The position numbers and the translations under genes are program-made. Under the pieces are notes generated by a model that searched no databases, was not told the origin of the DNA, and saw only the letters and a program-made list of their open reading frames with translations. Positions 18,915 through 28,155 of a DNA stretch of 45,528 bases are shown here, piece by piece. This DNA is from Methanosphaera cuniculi (lineage in GTDB: Archaea > Methanobacteriota > Methanobacteria > Methanobacteriales > Methanobacteriaceae): contig NZ_LWMS01000003.1 in the NCBI RefSeq assembly GCF_003149675.1, forward strand, positions 1-45,528, given 5' to 3'. Each line of letters begins with the position of its first letter. Position 1 is the first letter of the stretch.

Positions 18915-20153
18915 TTATTTTTTCTGTTTTTTACGACTTTGTATCTTTTTATATATTGCAACTAGTGCAACTATTACTACAATTATTGCAACTAAATATG
19001 TTGTATAGATACTCATAGGTGCAATTTGCTCATCAGTATTAAGTGAATATACATTACCATCACTAGATGTCATAAATAATGATCCACCACTTGTCACAGC
19101 TGATGATACAGTTCCTGATATATTAGGAATATAACCAGGATTATAACTCCATACTCCATTTCCTGTGAATTTATTATATATATTCATACTTCCTGAATCT
19201 GTTCCTACAGCAATATTGTTACCAAATATTGATGGTGTTGAATTTATAGCTGAACCTACTGATATATTCCATTTTTTAAGACCATCACGTAAATCAAGTG
19301 CATAAAGATCTCCTTTTTCAGTTCCAACATACACTGTGGATTGTCTAATATCAGCTGATACAGATCCTGTTACTGATGATTCTGCATTATGTTCCCATAC
19401 TTCTATACCATCATTTGCATTTAATGCATATACTTGGTTATCTTCAGATCCTATGAATACTTTTCCATCACATACTGCAGGTGATGATTTTACATTATCT
19501 CCTGTTGCAAATGACCATTTTACTGATCCATCATTAATATTTAATGCATATACTTTATCATCATCAGATCCTATGTAAAGAGTATCACCATCTATGGTAG
19601 GTGATGATTGAACTGCATCATCTGTTTTAAATTTCCATATTACAGATCCATCATTCTGATTTAATGCATATACATATCCATCATCTGATCCGAAGAATAT
19701 TTTACCATCAGCTACTGCTGGTGTTGTTTGTATTGAATCATCAGATTTAAATTTCCAGTTTAATGTACCAGTTTCTGCATTATTTGAGTAAAGATATCCA
19801 TCATCACATCCTGTGAATACAGTATTTCCTGATATTGATGGTGTTGATTTTATTGCTCCATCCATATCATATGTCCATGTTTCATTTCCATCTTGTGCAT
19901 CTAGTGCATATAGTTTTCCACTATCTGATCCCACATATAGTATATTACCTGATAATGCTGGTGGTGCTATTATTGATCCATCTAATTTAGTTGTCCATTC
20001 CTGAGTTGAGTATGATGTATCTTGTGATATGTATCCTGTATGTCTTGGGTTATCCTGAAACATTGGCCAATCAGTTGCTGTTGTTGATGTAAGTGTTGCT
20101 AACATCATACATGTGATAAGTAGTATTACTCCTATCTTTTTATTTAATTTCAT
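18915..20153 (-). CDS. Secreted PQQ-like beta-propeller repeat protein, C-terminal anchor
   Basis: A 412-aa protein with a signal peptide (IGVILLITCMMLATLTSTTA), then seven to eight tandem blade repeats of about 40 residues. Repeated elements are GSDDGYVYALN, DGSVIWKF, PAVADGKIFFGS and YVGTEKGDLYALD, followed by one C-terminal membrane helix (about 382-402) and a basic tail (RKKQKK). The repeats are of the PQQ/BamB type, but tryptophan-docking propellers like this often bind no cofactor. It is probably anchored on the outside of the membrane as a binding scaffold. It starts 23 bases after the ABC permease gene, so it is probably part of that operon, suggesting a shared export or surface function. 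Function is otherwise unknown. Confidence 0.8.
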   Translation of the reverse strand: MKLNKKIGVILLITCMMLATLTSTTATDWPMFQDNPRHTGYISQDTSYSTQEWTTKLDGSIIAPPALSGNILYVGSDSGKLYALDAQDGNETWTYDMDGAIKSTPSISGNTVFTGCDDGYLYSNNAETGTLNWKFKSDDSIQTTPAVADGKIFFGSDDGYVYALNQNDGSVIWKFKTDDAVQSSPTIDGDTLYIGSDDDKVYALNINDGSVKWSFATGDNVKSSPAVCDGKVFIGSEDNQVYALNANDGIEVWEHNAESSVTGSVSADIRQSTVYVGTEKGDLYALDLRDGLKKWNISVGSAINSTPSIFGNNIAVGTDSGSMNIYNKFTGNGVWSYNPGYIPNISGTVSSAVTSGGSLFMTSSDGNVYSLNTDEQIAPMSIYTTYLVAIIVVIVALVAIYKKIQSRKKQKK

Positions 20154-20176
20154 AACTTAAACCTCTTTAAAAATTT

Positions 20177-21301
20177 TTATATGTCCCGATCAAATCTGGA
20201 TACTCCTATTATGAAGAATATTAATCCAAATACTATTAATATTAATAGATCTATTCCAATATCTCCTAATCCTCCACCTTGAAGCATTACTGATCTAAAT
20301 GCATTGTTAGAATATGTTAATGGTAGGATATATGATAGTTTTTGTAGGAATAATGGCATTGTTTCAACAGGGAAAAATACTCCACTTACAAACATCATTG
20401 GCATTGCTACAGGCATTATCATATGCATATAGTCTTCTTGTGTTTTTGCTGTTGCTGAAAACATCATTCCAAATCCTACAAAACAGAATAATGATATAAG
20501 TATCACAAGGAATAATAGAAGATAGCTTCCATTTATTGTAACATTAAATATCAGTACTGCAGATACAATTAGTACAAATGCACTAATTAGTTGTTGTATT
20601 ATTTGTGATGCTATTTTTCCTGCAATTACTGTTGATACACTTGTTGGTGTCATGAAAAGTCGTGCTAATTCTCCACGTTCACGTTCACCTGCTATGGTAT
20701 TTCCCATTGTCATCATTGATGACATATACATTGTCATTGCAAGAACACCAGGTAAAAGGTAATCCATGTAGTCAATATCACCAAATATTTTATTTACTTG
20801 TAAGTTAATTGCATTTGCTGCTTGTTGTACTATTCCAGGATTTGTATTAGCATTTACTTGTTGTGTTGCTATGTTTTCTGATATTGATGCAAATATTTGC
20901 TGTGTTATTGGTACTAGTGTTTGTGTCGTCATTTGTTGTGACGAATCAATGTATAATACCGCGTTTCGAGTCGTGTTTTCTTCATAGTTGGCAGGCAGTA
21001 TTATGGCCGCCTTATATTTTCCATTATCAACATCTTCTTTGGCTTCATCAGGATCTGATACTATATCTTTTACATCATATGTTTGATCTGATTTTATTGC
21101 ATTTATTGTTAGATCTGTTATATCCCCACTTGATTGTTTTACAATTACAACAGGTGTATTTTCAACTGATCCACCCATTCCCCATCCACAAAGTGCTACC
21201 ATGATTATTGGGAAAAATAATATAGAGACGAATTGAACTTTATGTCTCCACATGTAGAGAAGATCTTTTTTTATCATCCATTTTACTTTATTAGCTTCCA
21301 T
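20177..21301 (-). CDS. ABC-2 type transporter permease
   Basis: A 374-aa permease with the YhgE/DrrB-like layout: one N-terminal helix (about 20-40), an extracytoplasmic domain of about 130 residues (VVIVKQSSGDITDLTI... AAIILPANYEENTTRNAVLY), then five helices. The first of these contains GVLAMTMYMSSMMTMGNTIAGERERGELARLFMTP, the conserved ABC-2 ERE-type coupling region. The substrate may be a lipid, drug or peptide. Its ATG overlaps the end of the ATPase gene by 11 bases, a sign of translational coupling. RBS GAGGAG lies inside the ATPase frame. Confidence 0.88.
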   Translation of the reverse strand: MEANKVKWMIKKDLLYMWRHKVQFVSILFFPIIMVALCGWGMGGSVENTPVVIVKQSSGDITDLTINAIKSDQTYDVKDIVSDPDEAKEDVDNGKYKAAIILPANYEENTTRNAVLYIDSSQQMTTQTLVPITQQIFASISENIATQQVNANTNPGIVQQAANAINLQVNKIFGDIDYMDYLLPGVLAMTMYMSSMMTMGNTIAGERERGELARLFMTPTSVSTVIAGKIASQIIQQLISAFVLIVSAVLIFNVTINGSYLLLFLVILISLFCFVGFGMMFSATAKTQEDYMHMIMPVAMPMMFVSGVFFPVETMPLFLQKLSYILPLTYSNNAFRSVMLQGGGLGDIGIDLLILIVFGLIFFIIGVSRFDRDI

Positions 21302-22361
21302 CTTTAAGTTCTCCTCGTTTTTTTGCTGTTATAGCTACAAATACATCCTCAAGTGTAGGATCATTTGTTTTTACTGATGCTATGTTTCCACCATTTGATA
21401 GAATTGTTGTTATTACATAATTTACTGATGTTTTTGATCGTTTAAGATCTATGTTTAATCGTCCATTTCCAATATCTTCAACTAGTTTTACAACGTCTAG
21501 ATTTTCTAGTGCTTCTATCATTTCTGGTGTTTTGTTTGATACCATTACTGTGATTTTTTCATCTTCATCTGTTAGTGATGAGCGTAATTGTGCTATTTCT
21601 TCCTGGTTTTCTGGATTGTTTTCTAATTCTAGTGTTGTGATCATTTCACGAATGTGTTTGTTATTTTCTTCTCGATTTTTTAGTAGTTGATCTTTTAGTC
21701 CTTGTGGTGTATTGTGTGCTACTACTTGACCTGCATCTATAATGTTTATTGTATCACAGATTTTATCTACTTCGTACATGTCATGTGAACATAAAATGAT
21801 TGAGTTTCCATCTTCATTAAGTTCTACCATTAAATCCCATAGGACACGTTTGGTTGTAGGATCAAGTCCTACTGTTGGTTCATCTAGAAATAGTATTTCA
21901 GGATTATGTACAAGACTTGCTACAACTGATGTTTTTTGTTGCATTCCACCTGATAGGTTTTTTACATATTTATTTTGTGCATATTTTATATCAACTAAAT
22001 CTAGTAGATCATCTATTTTTTGATCTTTTATTTTTGGATCTACATTATAGAAGTCTGCACATAGTTCTACGTTTTCACGTACTGTTAGATCTGAATATAG
22101 ACTTACCTTTTGTGGTACCATTCCTATTTTAAGTCTTACATCATCAGGTTGTGTTGTTATGTCATATCCTGCTACTTTTGCACTTCCAGATGTTTTTGGT
22201 ATTAGGCATGTTAGCATTTTTATTGAGGTTGTTTTTCCTGCACCATTTGGTCCTAGGATTCCTCCAATTGTTCCTTTTTCAATGTATAAATTTAAGTTGT
22301 TTACTGCTTTAAATCCATCATAATCTTTTACTAGATCATGTGTTTCTATTGCATATTGCAT
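21291..22361 (-). CDS. ABC transporter ATP-binding protein (ABC-2 exporter)
   Basis: A 356-aa ATPase with Walker A GPNGAGKTT (37-45), signature LSGGMQQK (136-143), Walker B ILFLDEPTVGLDP (156-168) and switch histidine SHDM. It is about 50 residues longer than the usual DrrA-type ATPase because of a charged, probably coiled-coil insert (about 210-265, rich in Glu/Lys/Asn) between the nucleotide-binding domain and the DrrA C-terminal domain (LEDVFVAITAK). It sits 3 bases after the PadR gene and overlaps the permease gene. The operon layout indicates an exporter controlled by the PadR repressor. Confidence 0.9.
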   Translation of the reverse strand: MQYAIETHDLVKDYDGFKAVNNLNLYIEKGTIGGILGPNGAGKTTSIKMLTCLIPKTSGSAKVAGYDITTQPDDVRLKIGMVPQKVSLYSDLTVRENVELCADFYNVDPKIKDQKIDDLLDLVDIKYAQNKYVKNLSGGMQQKTSVVASLVHNPEILFLDEPTVGLDPTTKRVLWDLMVELNEDGNSIILCSHDMYEVDKICDTINIIDAGQVVAHNTPQGLKDQLLKNREENNKHIREMITTLELENNPENQEEIAQLRSSLTDEDEKITVMVSNKTPEMIEALENLDVVKLVEDIGNGRLNIDLKRSKTSVNYVITTILSNGGNIASVKTNDPTLEDVFVAITAKKRGELKDGS

Positions 22362-22364
22362 CTT

Positions 22365-22784
22365 TCATTCACCCCCGAATTTTTTTATTTTATCATTGTC
22401 ATCTATGAACATGTCTTTGATGAATAATAATGTTAAATCCGGTACTTCTTTGTTGCGTATGAATTTTTTTAGGGAGTTTAAGAAATCTTTTCCTTTTTGT
22501 GTTATTTCATATGCTTTTATTTCTTTTTTACCGTTAAGTTCTTTTTCACTTTTTATTAGTCCTTCATCTTCAAGGTTGTGTAGTATTGGATAAATTGTAC
22601 TTCCATGTACTTTTTTTCCATCATGTATATCCTTGAATTGTTCGTTTATTTCTGCAATTATTGCATAGCCATGTGTTTTTCCTTGTCCTATTAGCCATAG
22701 TATGAAGATTTTTCGAACACCACTCATTAGTGAATAGAGAAACTTTTTGCTCATGAATGAGAGATCTTCTTGTTTTTCATCCAC
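22365..22784 (-). CDS. PadR family transcriptional regulator
   Basis: A 139-aa winged-helix regulator. The segments FILWLIGQGKTHGYAIIAEI and HGSTIYPILHNLEDEGLIKSE followed by YEITQKGKDFL are the PadR wing-helix core, and a short C-terminal helical dimer arm follows. PadR proteins are usually ligand-released repressors, often of an adjacent ABC exporter, as here. AGAGG stands about 13 bases before the ATG. The duplicated palindrome at 23011-23095 in the divergent spacer is a possible operator. Confidence 0.9.
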   Translation of the reverse strand: MDEKQEDLSFMSKKFLYSLMSGVRKIFILWLIGQGKTHGYAIIAEINEQFKDIHDGKKVHGSTIYPILHNLEDEGLIKSEKELNGKKEIKAYEITQKGKDFLNSLKKFIRNKEVPDLTLLFIKDMFIDDNDKIKKFGGE

Positions 22785-23160
22785 AATTTTTGCCTCTAAA
22801 ATTTTTTTTATTATATGTTTTTTTTATCATAAAAAAAAGAAGAGAATTGTTTTATTTTTTTTTTATCATAATAAAGAAAAAAAATGTTTTTTTTTTCAAT
22901 GTTTTATTTTTTTAAGTACAAAATAATATATGTATAAAATATTATATATAATTTAAAATTTATATAATAAAAAAGTTATATCACATCTTAGTTTAAAAAA
23001 TGTATTTAATTATCTTTTTTTTTATAATGAATACTAATATTAGAAAGATAAAATATCTTTTTTTTATAATGAATACTAATATTAGAAAGATAAAATAAAC
23101 CTATTAAAAGAAAAAAATCAAATAAGATAAACACATAAAAAAATAGGGGATAAAAATAAG
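22785..23160. promoter_or_regulatory. 376-bp divergent promoter region with duplicated palindrome
   Basis: It separates the PadR-ABC operon (minus) from the DUF362 gene (plus). It is extremely A/T-rich, with long A and T runs near 22800-22900. The only clear structure is a tandem duplication of about 42 bp (23011-23095), each copy holding the palindrome CTAATATTAG flanked by TATCTTT and AAAGATA. Confidence 0.5.
23011..23095. repeat. Tandem duplication, 2 x 42-43 bp, containing a palindrome
   Basis: Copy 1 (23011-23053) and copy 2 (23054-23095) are identical except for one T in a T9/T8 run. Each contains TTATAATG, the perfect 10-bp palindrome CTAATATTAG and outer inverted arms TATCTTT/AAAGATA. 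It lies 66 bases before the DUF362 start. Confidence 0.85.
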
Positions 23161-24198
23161 ATGACATCAAAAGTATACATCACAAAGACTGATAAAATAA
23201 CACCAGTAAAAATCAAAGAAATACTAAAAAAATCACAATTCATAAAACAATTAAAACCAGATGAAAAAATAGCAATAAAAACCAACCTACTTGATGTAGA
23301 AAATAAAGGATTCGTATCACCAAAATATATGGATAAAATCACAGAATTAATAGAATCAAAAAATGCAAAAGCTGAACTAATTGATACAAATCATATCTAC
23401 CACGTTGAAAATGACACACAATATCACTACTCAAATAATATAAAACAAAAAATAATAGATGATTCTAAAAATACAGATATTAAAATAGATTCAAAACTAC
23501 TAAAAAAAGTAATTAAATCAACAGAAATAGATGAATATGATAAACTAATTATCCTAACAAAATTTAAACCACACTACCTAATAGGACTAGAAGGTGCAAT
23601 AAAAACAACTGGTGTAGATTTAAATGTGAAATCAGGAAAAATAGAATTATACAAACAAGCAGCACCATTCATATCAAAAATAGGATGTCTTGCATGTAAA
23701 CTATGTGCACAAGAATGTCCAACAAAAACCATAACAATAAACTCAATAGCAGAAATAGACTATTCAGGATGCATTGCATGTAACTATTGTATACGAGTAT
23801 GTCCAACAGATGCAATAAAACCAAACAGAATAAAAACAGATCTCCTAAATCAGGCAATAGCAGAATATATGAAAACAATAACACAAAATAAAGACATAAT
23901 ATACATAAACATACTAAATGATATAAGAGCAGATTATGAACATACACAAATTGGAGATCATAAAATAGTAGATGATATTGGAATACTAATGAGTCAAGAT
24001 CCAGTAGCATTAGATCAAGCAAGCTATGATATAATAAACCAGAAACCTGGAAATAAAAGTCCTGAACTTAAAACCAACTACCTTCCAGGTGAAGATAAAA
24101 TAGCAGGACTATGGAGAACAATAGATGCACAACAACAACTAAACATAGCAGAAGAAGAAAAGCTAGGAACTACACAATATGAACTAATACACATATAA
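23161..24198 (+). CDS. DUF362 domain protein with two [4Fe-4S] clusters
   Basis: A 345-aa protein. The outer parts match DUF362 (KIAIKTNLLDVENKGFVSP at the N-terminus; QDPVALDQASYDIIN near residue 280). An 8Fe ferredoxin domain is inserted in the middle: C176, C179, C182, C186 (CLACKLCAQECP) and C204, C207, C210, C214 (CIACNYCIRVCP). These cysteines should bind two [4Fe-4S] clusters. Such proteins are common in methanogens, and the electron partner is unknown. GGGGAT precedes the ATG by about 8 bases. Codons end strongly in A compared with the minus-strand neighbours. No known pathway can be assigned. Confidence 0.85.
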   Translation: MTSKVYITKTDKITPVKIKEILKKSQFIKQLKPDEKIAIKTNLLDVENKGFVSPKYMDKITELIESKNAKAELIDTNHIYHVENDTQYHYSNNIKQKIIDDSKNTDIKIDSKLLKKVIKSTEIDEYDKLIILTKFKPHYLIGLEGAIKTTGVDLNVKSGKIELYKQAAPFISKIGCLACKLCAQECPTKTITINSIAEIDYSGCIACNYCIRVCPTDAIKPNRIKTDLLNQAIAEYMKTITQNKDIIYINILNDIRADYEHTQIGDHKIVDDIGILMSQDPVALDQASYDIINQKPGNKSPELKTNYLPGEDKIAGLWRTIDAQQQLNIAEEEKLGTTQYELIHI

Positions 24199-24277
24199 TA
24201 AATTAGCTAAAATTAAATAAATTAACAAAAACATAATAAACAAATAACTATTAAAATTCACACAAAGAGATAAGACA

Positions 24278-25120
24278 ATGAAACAAATAGATGAAATAAA
24301 TGAAAAACTAGCTCAAAATAATTATATATCAAATGATCATATAAATACCACATTATTTCTAGCAGGAAAACTAAAAAAACCAATCCTAGTTGAAGGACCA
24401 CCGGGAACAGGAAAAACAGAACTTGCTAAAAAAATAGCAGAAAGTTTTGATCGTGATTTTTTCCGTATACAATGCTATGAAGGAATAACATATGAACAAG
24501 TAGTAGGAGAATGGAATTACCAAAAACAACTCTTAAATCTTGAAGCAGCACGAGATAAAGATGAAGATATGACCATATTTTCTGATGAATTTTTCATACA
24601 AAGACCACTACTAACAGCATTTAGCAATGATAAACCATCAGTTTTACTAATTGATGAAATAGATAAAGCAGATGAAGAACTAGAAAGCTTTCTTCTACAA
24701 GCACTAGGAGAAGGTGAAATTACAGTAAATGATCTGGATACATTTGAACTTAAAAATGATCTTATTGTAGTATTAACTTCAAATGCACAAAGAAATCTAC
24801 TTGATGAGACAAAAGATCGGTGTCTTTACTTATATATTGACTATCCTGAGTTTGAACGTGAAGTAAGTATTGTAAAAAGAAGAGTGCCTGATGCTAGAGA
24901 CGATATGGTAGATAATATAGTTGATAAAACACATAAAATACGAAAATTAGATCTTGCTAAAAAACCATCAATACGTGCAACAGTTGACTGGGTAGAATCA
25001 TTAATTGCACTAGGAGAAGTACAACCAACACGTGAAGCATTAGAAAATACACTTAATGTAGTAGCTAAAAATCAGGAAGATCGAGAAAAAATAATAGAAG
25101 AAATACTAAATAAAATATGA
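24278..25120 (+). CDS. MoxR-family AAA+ ATPase
   Basis: A 280-aa AAA+ ATPase with Walker A GPPGTGKT (40-47), Walker B LLIDEIDK (123-130), sensor-1-like [11 protein letters not shown] and the arginine-finger region [16 protein letters not shown]. MoxR proteins act as chaperone-like ATPases for metal-centre insertion or complex maturation, usually with a von Willebrand A protein encoded next door. No VWA gene follows here: the next gene (25181) is a convergent HAD protein. It starts 79 bases after the DUF362 gene, possibly as an operon. The ribosome site is weak (AGAGA). Confidence 0.87.
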   Translation: MKQIDEINEKLAQNNYISNDHINTTLFLAGKLKKPILVEGPPGTGKTELAKKIAESFDRDFFRIQCYEGITYEQVVGEWNYQKQLLNLEAARDKDEDMTIFSDEFFIQRPLLTAFSNDKPSVLLIDEIDKADEELESFLLQALGEGEITVNDLDTFELKNDLIVVLTSNAQRNLLDETKDRCLYLYIDYPEFEREVSIVKRRVPDARDDMVDNIVDKTHKIRKLDLAKKPSIRATVDWVESLIALGEVQPTREALENTLNVVAKNQEDREKIIEEILNKI

Positions 25121-25180
25121 AAAAAAGTTGTTTTTTTTTAGTAATTTCAAAATAATTAATTAACCTCCCATAATACTTTT

Positions 25181-25966
25181 TTAGATTATATCAAGAATTT
25201 CAGATAGCTTATTTACTGTGTGATCTACCTTACATAAGAGGTATTCTGGTAGTTCTTCTTTTTGTTCAAGGTTAAGTATTGAAATATCAGCACATTCTAA
25301 TGCAAGTTCATCATTAAGATTATTTCCTACCATACATACAGTATAACCCATGTTTTGTATTTGTTTTACAATTTCTGATTTTTCTTTTCTGTTTGCTGTA
25401 TCATATGTATTTGATTTTTTAATTCCTAGTATTGTTGCTATTTTCATGAGTGATTCATGATTATCTCCTGATGCTATGTATACTTCAAAGTTTAAGTCTT
25501 TAAGTTTTTTAATTGTAGATTTTGTTGTATCAAAAAATACTCCTCCTGCTGTGAAAACATAGTTAATATTTCCTTTTTGTGTATCTATTATTAGTGCTGA
25601 TCCACTGCATATTTCTATGTTAAATTTATCTATGAGTGTTGTAGCTGTTTTTGTAATTTGATTTATTGTTGTTGTGTCTTTTTTGAGTTTTTCTAGGAGT
25701 TCATCTTTTGTTATTGGTATTTGTGAGTAGCTTATCTCGAATTTGTCTTTGTTTTGTTTCATGTAGTTATATATTCGTGTGTTTGGTTTTTGTGTTTGTA
25801 TTATTTGTGGTGTTGGTTGTTGAAATACTACTATTATTTGATTTGGATTTTTATTAGCTATACCTATAGTATTAGTTTCAAAAAATATTGTATTATCATG
25901 TGTGTTTTTTATTGCTGTTATTCTTTTAAGAATTGTACCTGCATTATCAAAAACTATTGCTTTCAT
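25181..25966 (-). CDS. HAD-superfamily hydrolase, P-type-ATPase-like catalytic core
   Basis: A 261-aa soluble protein. The HAD nucleophile motif I is DNAGT (D7), close to DKTGT of P-type ATPases and DWAGT of phosphonatases rather than DxDGT of ordinary phosphatases. The motif II/III region is VYIASGDNHESLMKIATILG and motif IV is GNNLNDELALECADI. A central insert of about 110 residues (about 60-160) would be the cap. The SGDNH and GNNLNDELAL segments closely follow the P-domain of metal-transporting P-type ATPases, but there are no membrane helices, so it is a soluble P-domain-like phosphatase of unknown substrate. It is convergent with the MoxR gene. Confidence 0.75.
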   Translation of the reverse strand: MKAIVFDNAGTILKRITAIKNTHDNTIFFETNTIGIANKNPNQIIVVFQQPTPQIIQTQKPNTRIYNYMKQNKDKFEISYSQIPITKDELLEKLKKDTTTINQITKTATTLIDKFNIEICSGSALIIDTQKGNINYVFTAGGVFFDTTKSTIKKLKDLNFEVYIASGDNHESLMKIATILGIKKSNTYDTANRKEKSEIVKQIQNMGYTVCMVGNNLNDELALECADISILNLEQKEELPEYLLCKVDHTVNKLSEILDII

Positions 25967-26058
25967 TATATCATCTTTTAATTAAAATTAGTATCATTGT
26001 ATTAAATTCTATTTTCTAGTAGAATAATATAAAATTTTCAAGTATGTAAAAAAAAAGT

Positions 26059-26069
26059 AAAAAAAGGAG
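26059..26069 (-). terminator. TCTCC-T7 element after RamA-like gene
   Basis: Minus strand: CTCC (complement of 26066-26069) followed by T7, then ACTTTTTTTTT, about 30 bases past the stop codon. It is one of the recurring CTCC(C)-T7 3' elements. Confidence 0.4.
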
Positions 26070-26099
26070 AATAATATAAGAAAAGTATCTGCTAATTTC

Positions 26100-27746
26100 T
26101 TATAATGTTTTAGTATCAATACCTTCAATGTAAAGAAGTTTATCATAGTCAAATACTTTTCTTGGACAGATTCTTACACATCTAAGACATGCACTACCAT
26201 CACAAAGATCTGATCTGATTGTTGCTACTTGATTTTCGATTTTAAGTGCTTTTTCTGGACATTCATCAGCACATATTTGACAACTAGTACATCCTTCAAA
26301 TTCAGCTGTGAGTTTAGTACCTACTTCTTCTATGATTGAAAGACCATTTTCTCCTAGATCTGGTATATCACTATCAAAGAGTCTGTGTATTTCTGGATCT
26401 TCTTCTACTTCTGGTATATTACCATATCCATACATTTCAAGCCATTCATCATATTTCCACATTGGCATGTTTTGTTCACATACAGCAAGTTCTAATCCAT
26501 AAATTTTTTCAAATATTTCAGATGTTGCAAGTGTTATATGGTTTCCACGCATTCCATCTGCTACAACTTGAAGTTCATCAAGTAAGTCAGGATTTTCTAC
26601 TATATCACGTGCCATTGCAAGTGATGTGTTACCTATCTGGTAAATATCAAATGAACATGCAGGGATTTGTCCAACCATAAGTGATTTATTAGGATCTACA
26701 TAGAATCCACTTGCTCCTGCCATATATACAGCATCAATATCTTCAAGTTCAATATCAGCTTCTACACAAAGAGTAATGTGAGCTGCACGGAATGCTCCTA
26801 GTGCTTTTCCTATTTCTGTCATATCTTTTTCAGATAAGTATATTCCATCTTGTAGATTTATTTTATTATTTTCTGTTTTAATATCAGGTATTGATATAAC
26901 ACCTTGTTCTGTACCTACAGCATATGCTGATATTACACCTGTACCTGTAATACCTTTTGCTTTAGTTTCACTTTCTGATTCTTCAACTATAGTACCATCT
27001 GTGATATCTACAAGATCTCCTTGTTGTACTATAAGATCATCATCAAGTACTTCATTTATCCAGTCTTCTTCATCTTCAGCTTTCACATCACATATTGCAC
27101 CAGGTGATGCAAGCATACCACATTCAATTGCTTGTCCTTCCATTGCAGGTCCTGCTGCTGCTGAACATGAATAGATTTCACCATCAATTACAAGTGCAAT
27201 TTCTGCATTTGTACCAAAGTCTGATACAAGATATATTCCTTCTTTATTTACAACATCTGATTTTACAAGCATAGCAAGTGCATCTGCTCCAATTTCGTGT
27301 TTTATACTTGGTGGAATGTATACTTCTGCATCTTTGTTTATTTCAAGATCAATATCTCCAGGTTTTACAATTTGTGCATTTCTTTTTGGAGGTTCAATTT
27401 GAAGTCTTTCCATTGCATTTGTTCCCCAGTATGCTAGGTCACGAATTTCTATGTTTTGGAATAATGATAATTGAATTGGGTTTCCACATACAGCAAATCT
27501 TACTATTTTTTCTTTATCAACACCAAGTTGATCCACAACTTTATTTACAGCTTCCATTAAAAGTTCATGTGCTTCTTCACGTCCTACATTTACAGCAAAG
27601 TGAAGATGGTCCATTACATTTGCTCCTGGTATTGGATGTCTTAGTGTTACAGTTGTTCCTATTGTACTATTATCTTCTATACGTAATGCTTGTGCACGAA
27701 TACCACTTGTTCCAATATCCATTGCTATTGCATATTCTTCTGCCAT
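26100..27746 (-). CDS. RamA-like corrinoid protein reductive activase
   Basis: A 548-aa protein with an actin-like ATPase part (DIGTSGIRAQALRIED at the N-terminus, LVSDFGTNAEIAL near residue 170, VYMAGASGFYVDPN near residue 350) of the RACo/RamA DUF4445 type. Its C-terminus carries two iron-sulfur motifs: C486, C489, C492, C496 and C515, C520, C523, C527. In Methanosarcina, RamA uses ATP to reduce Co(II) corrinoid proteins back to active Co(I). Encoded directly downstream of mtaB1-mtaC1 and in the same direction, this protein most likely reactivates MtaC. This is inferred from context; methylamine corrinoid proteins are not seen in the window. GGTGAT stands 5 bases before the ATG. Confidence 0.88.
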   Translation of the reverse strand: MAEEYAIAMDIGTSGIRAQALRIEDNSTIGTTVTLRHPIPGANVMDHLHFAVNVGREEAHELLMEAVNKVVDQLGVDKEKIVRFAVCGNPIQLSLFQNIEIRDLAYWGTNAMERLQIEPPKRNAQIVKPGDIDLEINKDAEVYIPPSIKHEIGADALAMLVKSDVVNKEGIYLVSDFGTNAEIALVIDGEIYSCSAAAGPAMEGQAIECGMLASPGAICDVKAEDEEDWINEVLDDDLIVQQGDLVDITDGTIVEESESETKAKGITGTGVISAYAVGTEQGVISIPDIKTENNKINLQDGIYLSEKDMTEIGKALGAFRAAHITLCVEADIELEDIDAVYMAGASGFYVDPNKSLMVGQIPACSFDIYQIGNTSLAMARDIVENPDLLDELQVVADGMRGNHITLATSEIFEKIYGLELAVCEQNMPMWKYDEWLEMYGYGNIPEVEEDPEIHRLFDSDIPDLGENGLSIIEEVGTKLTAEFEGCTSCQICADECPEKALKIENQVATIRSDLCDGSACLRCVRICPRKVFDYDKLLYIEGIDTKTL

Positions 27747-28155
27747 TTTATCACCTATTATAATATCATTTTTCTAGTGTTTATTTAAAAAAAATATTTT
27801 ATTTTATTAAAGAAATTTGTATTAAAAAAATCTTCTTCGTATTGATATTTTTTTCTTTTATTTACTATAATATATGATATGGTATTTTTTAGAATATAAA
27901 TATAATTAAAATTTTTTTAATAAAAATAGCACTATTTAACTTATTGTTTATGTAAAATTAGTAATTTTAATAAGTTTAATTTAAGTTAAGAATTGATTTA
28001 GAATTTAATTATAAAAATTAGATAAAAAAATTAGTTTTTAATGTTAAGTGATGTTTAAAAAAAAATAAAAGATAAAAGTCTAAATAAATTAAACTTTTAC
28101 CAGTTTCCTAAAAACAATTGAAATCATTATAGGTAAACAATTTTCTGTGGTTAAT
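27747..28155. other. 409-bp spacer between mtaC1 and RamA-like gene
   Basis: It holds a T-run after mtaC1 (28055-28065 region on the minus strand), with a weak TTTACC/GGTAAA inverted repeat just after the mtaC1 stop. It also holds a likely RamA-like promoter (minus-strand TTATATTTATA around 27893-27905). No gene was seen. Confidence 0.5.

Noticed and set aside
19020-20000. DNA repeats of about 120 bases as a possible repeat array
   Set aside because: They encode the tandem blades of the PQQ-type propeller; protein-level repeats, diverged at DNA level.
28081-28150. TTTACC/GGTAAA inverted repeat after mtaC1 as a hairpin terminator
   Set aside because: Only a 6-bp stem with a loop of about 30 bases, and the T-run is 25 bases further on; not convincing next to the strong mtaC2 hairpin.
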